Source: Sorex araneus (lineage: Eukaryota > Chordata > Mammalia > Eulipotyphla > Soricidae). Taken from it: a stretch of 64,000 bases of DNA. Location of the stretch: the NCBI RefSeq assembly GCF_027595985.1, contig NC_073311.1, positions 50,200,463 to 50,264,462 on the forward strand, given 5' to 3'. Within the stretch, counting starts at the first letter, position 1. Each line of letters starts with the position of its first letter. The notes beneath the pieces are model-generated. The model had not been told where the DNA came from. It was given only the letters and a program-made list of their open reading frames with translations, and did no database searches. The position numbers were made by a program, and so were the translations under genes. This document shows, one piece after another, positions 60,306 through 64,000 of this stretch.

Positions 60306-61870
60306 TCACTGTCACTATCATCACTGTCATTCAGTTGTTCATTGATTTACTCGAGCAGGCACCTGTAATGTCTCCATTCATCTCAGCCCTGAGATTTTAG
60401 CAGCCTCTCCTTACTTGTCTTTCCCAATGATTGGAGGCTCTTTCAGGATTGAGGGAATGAGACCTGTCATTCTTACTGTATTTTTTTTAAGAAATATTTT
60501 ATTGAACCACCGTGAAAACAAGAAAAAAAAATACAAAGCTTTCAGGTTTAAGTCACAGTCAAATACTGATTAAACCACCATCCCTTTTCCAGTGCACCCG
60601 TTCCACCACCAAGAACCCCAATACACCCCCCTCCCACCCCACCCCTCATCTAAGTAGCTAATGATATTCCCATTATTCTCTATATATATTGAGTACATTC
60701 CATATTTCCATACAGAACTCACTATTATTGATTGGAAATTTTCCCCAACAATCAGGCCTGCTGAATAGGCATCATCTAATAATTTCTCTTCATTGGTAAG
60801 AGTGAAGACTTTGAGTTTTGGGTTTTGGGTTTTGGGTTTCTAATATTTTAGCTCAGTTCACAGTCAAAATGGATGGCTGCAAGAATCCGCTCTGGTGCCA
60901 AAATGGGTTAGGAGACCTCAGGATCACAGTCAATAGGCGCAGAGGGTTTGCTTCTCGTGCCGCGGCTCTCGGTTCATCTCTGGGCGGAAGGCGCGCCGGG
61001 AACGCCCCCCTCCCAGGACCACCTACAGGCTACGTCACTAAAGAAAGTCCTACCTCCTGGTGGAGGGGTCTTAGAGGGTGGCTCTCACCGCGTGTCTGCT
61101 GCCACTGCCGCCATTTTTGCTCAGAAAAATGGGGTGGAGAGGAAAAAAAAAAACCCTCCCCGGGCTGCACGAGGTTGTAGCTCAGTTCACAGTCAAAATG
61201 CATGGCTCAAGCATCCGCTCTGGTGCCAAAATGGGTTAGGAGACCTCAGGATCACAGTCAGTAGGCGCGGAGGGTTTCTCTTACTGTATTTGACATATCA
61301 AATATGCCACGGGGAGCTTTCCAGGCTCTTCCATGTGGGCGGGATACTCTCGGTAGATTGACAGGCTCTCTGGGAGGGAAAAAGACTGTATATCAGAGAC
61401 TACAAACAAGTATGTTAAAACCAAACACATGTGTGCTGCTTTAGGCACATCAGTGGGATATAGACTATAAGAGGTTGCACAAGGCCGACAAGTGGCTGAG
61501 TGCTTCCGGGAGCTTTGTTTTATATAGTCTCTGGATCTTGGCTGTTGATGGGATTACATGGCAATGGAATTACAGGGGCTATTTCTGGGTGTGACTGCCA
61601 AGCTACTGGAAAATAAGGGGTCTGGGTGGAGGAGGCCCAGCAGGCTTGGAGATCTCAGTCCTGGGTCCCCTTGTGCCTGGGTTACTCTGCCAGTTCCTTC
61701 ATGTGTGAGGCTTGTTCAAGTGTGTGGAGAGTGGCCTTGTGCATGGCTGTGGCTGGGTTCTGGAGCATTTCAGCTGCCAGGGCTCTTCTTGGGGCAGGGA
61801 GGGAAACTCAACCTGCCCCCCTCTGAGGGGTCCTGGTGAAAAAAGCCTGGCGCAGGGGTAGGAGATTCTG
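60306..61870 (-). mobile_element. X-SINE composite retroposon, copy 3 (split by composite element copy 4)
   Basis: Read on the minus strand, X (61870 to about 61376) is followed by a headless SINE body (61375-61279, then 60483-60306). The body starts at the same SINE position as copy 1 (ctaccgagagtatcccgccc) and ends in a (gtgaca)-like tail. The body has the longer internal segment also seen at 23317. Element copy 4 lies inside it. Confidence 0.65.
60484..61278 (-). mobile_element. composite L1-tailed element, copy 4
   Basis: Inserted in a SINE with 13-base target duplications (tcttactgtattt) at 60471-60483 and 61279-61291. On the minus strand the 5' module is a GC-rich monomer repeated in part (61178-61278 and 60848-60950, period about 330 bases). 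It shares ctgaggtctcctaacccatt, aaaatggcggcagtggcagc and gacacgcggtgagagccacc with copy 2. A telomere-like run follows, then an L1-like tail with ttggggttcttggtggtgg and a ttcaataaaatattt end. Confidence 0.75.
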
Positions 61871-62591
61871 AATCTAATCTATATAGATGATAATTCATGA
61901 GGGTTTGGAGTTAACTTGATTACTCTCTGGAGTTCTCTATCCTTATTTGTTCTGCTTTATATTTTGTGATATAGCTCATTTATAATTGAAGGGTTGCCTA
62001 CTTCATGATCATGGTCATTTTCACTAGCTTCTGTAATAGAAGAAGTTTTAATTTACATGCACTCTGCACTAGTGCTGGAAATAAAGCCAATTCTTATTTT
62101 ACAATGCCACCATAATAAGTGTCAAAAAAGAACATGGAAGGATCATTAAGGAAAATGATGGAGTAATATCATTAATGACAGCAAAACTGTTGTAAGCAAA
62201 TTATTATGAAATATTCTACCAATATATTAAAATAGTGCATAACATAACTATAGGACTTATTTGAAGAATGGAATGCAAGAATCCATTAATATTGAAAATC
62301 TGTCCAATGATTATGCTAAGAGTCTACAATAGAAAAGTCATCTTATCAGATCAATGGGCAGTAAAAATAATTCAATGAAACATCATAATCTCTCACATAT
62401 TAGATATAATATAAATCCTCACCACAATGATTAGGAATCTCCATTATATACATAGAGGTGGAGCTATTAAACATGAATGTTCTATCACCATTCATAGATA
62501 TAGAAAATATCACTTATTACGCTGTGCTCTTATAATTATGGGGATATCACAGGATATATAACAAAGTCTGTACACGATCTGAAATTAAATG
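61871..62591. other. AT-rich sequence, no gene seen
   Basis: About 70% A+T with scattered short frames only. No repeat recognised. Confidence 0.5.
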
Positions 62592-62601
62592 CAATAGATG
62601 T

Positions 62602-62852
62602 CACTGTCACTGTCACTGTCATCCCGTTGCTCATTGATTTGTTCGAGCCGGCACCAGTAACATCTCTCATTGAGAGACATATTGTTACTATTTTTGGCAT
62701 ATCCAATAAGCACGGGTAGCTTGTCAGGCTCTGACTTGCGGGCTCGATACTCTCATTAGCTTTCTGGGATCTCCGAGAGGGGAGGAGGAATCGAACATGG
62801 GTCTGCCGCATGAAAGGCAAACGCCCAACCGCTGTGCTATTGCCCCAGCCCA
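62602..62852 (-). mobile_element. long-type SINE, full length
   Basis: The best full copy here. On the minus strand: tRNA head (ggggcaatagcacagcggtt-like), B-box-like region, a body and a (gtgaca)n tail. Target duplication caatagatgt at 62592 and 62853. Confidence 0.88.
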
Positions 62853-62980
62853 CAATAGATGTAACTAATTAAATAATTAATATAATTAAAAACCATAATA
62901 CTATAATAATTCATGAATGTCAGCCTTCAAATATAACTATGGTGAAGAAAACATACCTGAATAAGTTTAATATTGACATA

Positions 62981-63156
62981 TATATATATATTTTTTTGCT
63001 TTTGGGGTCACACCCGGCGATGCACAGGGGTTATTCCTGGCTCTGCACTCAGGAATTACCCCTGGCAGTGCTCAGGGGACCATATGGGGTGCTGGGAATC
63101 GAACCTGGGTCCGCCAAGTGCAAGGCAAATGCCCTGCCCTCTGTGCTCTAGCCCCA
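62981..63156 (-). mobile_element. tRNA-type SINE
   Basis: Near-consensus, next to a (TA)n run. Target duplication taatattgacata at 62968 and 63157. Confidence 0.88.
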
Positions 63157-63199
63157 TAATATTGACATACTAATTATATTTTCCTATAATCCCTCATGT

Positions 63200-63435
63200 C
63201 AATGAGAAAAAGTGCCCAAAGGGCAGTGGCACTATATCTCTCTTGCCGCTTGCAAACGGTGGTCTCAGGCAGCTTCCCCCACCCGGGGAGGCTGATGGTA
63301 ATGGGGTAGGCGAAGGAAGGAACGAGGGCTAGGCTGGTCAGTATCAATTGCAGTTTATTCCTCAGTATCAATTGCAGTTTATTCCGACCTCCTCTTCATT
63401 CTCCTCTGACCCCCCTTTTTTCTCTTTATTGCTCC
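63200..63435 (-). repeat. probable LTR end, minus strand
   Basis: On the minus strand, ggaataaactgcaattgata occurs twice in a row (about 63342-63390), followed by a CT-rich, GC-rich segment like an LTR R/U5. The repeated cagtatcaatt also flanks nearby insertions, so part of it may be target duplication. Confidence 0.35.
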
Positions 63436-63559
63436 CCAGTATCAATTAAAAAATTGAAAATTAAAGGCTGTCTCATGGATCTATCTCTAGGTAAAACACA
63501 TTATTGCTTAATATGAAGCAATAATGAAATACTATGAGCGTACAATTGCTCATAAAATG

Positions 63560-64000
63560 TCACAGACATAGGACATTGTTTACTGGCCTTTTAATAATTC
63601 CTTTCCTCTTTATCCTACACATGAAACAGCATACTGGACTAGCTGTCTACTAGTATTAATCATCATAAATTATGATTTACCAGACTTAAATGAATATTTC
63701 TTTTGTGTAAGTTTCATTTCCTTGGAGGCAAATAGAAGTCCACCTATATGCACTTAGGGAATTTATCTGAAACCTTTATACTTACTACTGACATTGCCAC
63801 ATCTCTTGTTAACCTACAGAAATCTTTAGACTCACTAGCTCAAATATTGCTGGCTAACAGATGGTCTTAGACTTGATCTTAGAGAACAAGGAGGGACTTA
63901 TGTAACTATAACTCCTCATGCCCTTCCATGTAAACAGTTCCCTATATCCAATTGCTCTTAGTCTGAAACCAATGTCTATAGGTTTAGTAAATAAGCCAGA
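63560..64000 (+). pseudogene. endogenous retrovirus env (transmembrane subunit) remnant
   Basis: Around 63805-63930 a short stretch resembles the conserved leucine-rich and immunosuppressive-like region of a gammaretroviral transmembrane envelope subunit. It has in-frame stops and at least one frameshift and runs off the window. It cannot make a protein. The call is by pattern recognition only. Confidence 0.4.

Noticed and set aside
60818-61361. Two 120-137-residue frames in GC-rich sequence
   Set aside because: They run through the tandem 5' module of a composite retroelement; the repeated unit itself creates the frames.
62602-62852. Genuine tRNA gene at a SINE head
   Set aside because: A tRNA-like A and B box are present, but the rest is a SINE body with a tail and target duplication. 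The acceptor stem cannot pair.

Overview
This is nuclear DNA of a placental mammal, most probably a shrew (Soricidae, likely Sorex). The evidence is many copies of a tRNA-headed SINE typical of shrew genomes, including an intact-looking form with a 'cgaacccgggtcggccgcgtg'-like B-box region, plus abundant L1 elements and spliced, AT-rich unique sequence. There are no operons, CRISPR arrays or prokaryotic genes. Species identity is inferred from repeat recognition, not from a search.

Only one gene looks functional. It is a CLEC2-family (CLEC2D/LLT1-like) type II C-type lectin on the + strand. Exons 2-5 lie at 34688-34816, 36722-36900, 37648-37754 and 38694-38829, with good splice sites and matching phases. 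A candidate first exon at 25560-25653 ends in the required phase. A polyadenylation signal lies at 39098. The lectin domain has the CLEC2 layout, conserved N-glycan sequons and no calcium-binding motif. This places the window in the natural killer gene complex, where CLEC2 proteins act as ligands of NKR-P1 receptors.

Most of the rest is transposable elements. Region by region: 1-7.3 kb holds the left arm of a local duplication, a solo LTR and a near full-length L1 on the minus strand. 7.3-18.5 kb holds old L1 pieces, LTR-like sequence and the rest of duplication arm A. 18.5-28 kb holds a composite L1-tailed element, SINEs, purine tracts, a second LTR and candidate exon 1. 28-34.6 kb is a nested stack: an L1 contains a composite element, which contains an RHBDF2 retrocopy with an inverted 5' part. 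34.6-39.1 kb is the lectin gene body. 39.1-46.1 kb holds L1, LTR and SINE fragments and another composite element. 46.1-63.5 kb is duplication arm B, rebuilt by new insertions. The last 450 bases carry a decayed retroviral env remnant.

Two things stand out. First, at least four copies of a non-autonomous retroelement carry an L1-like 3' tail and a CpG-rich, sometimes tandemly repeated, 5' module that differs between copies. Second, a GC-rich unit ('X') is fused at the same point to a headless SINE body at two separate loci, so it behaves as a composite retroposon family. The direct duplication of arm A (1-18.5 kb) as arm B (46.1-63.5 kb) suggests the window spans one unit of a tandem lectin-gene array and the start of the next. 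All calls rest on reading the sequence; no alignment or search was run.
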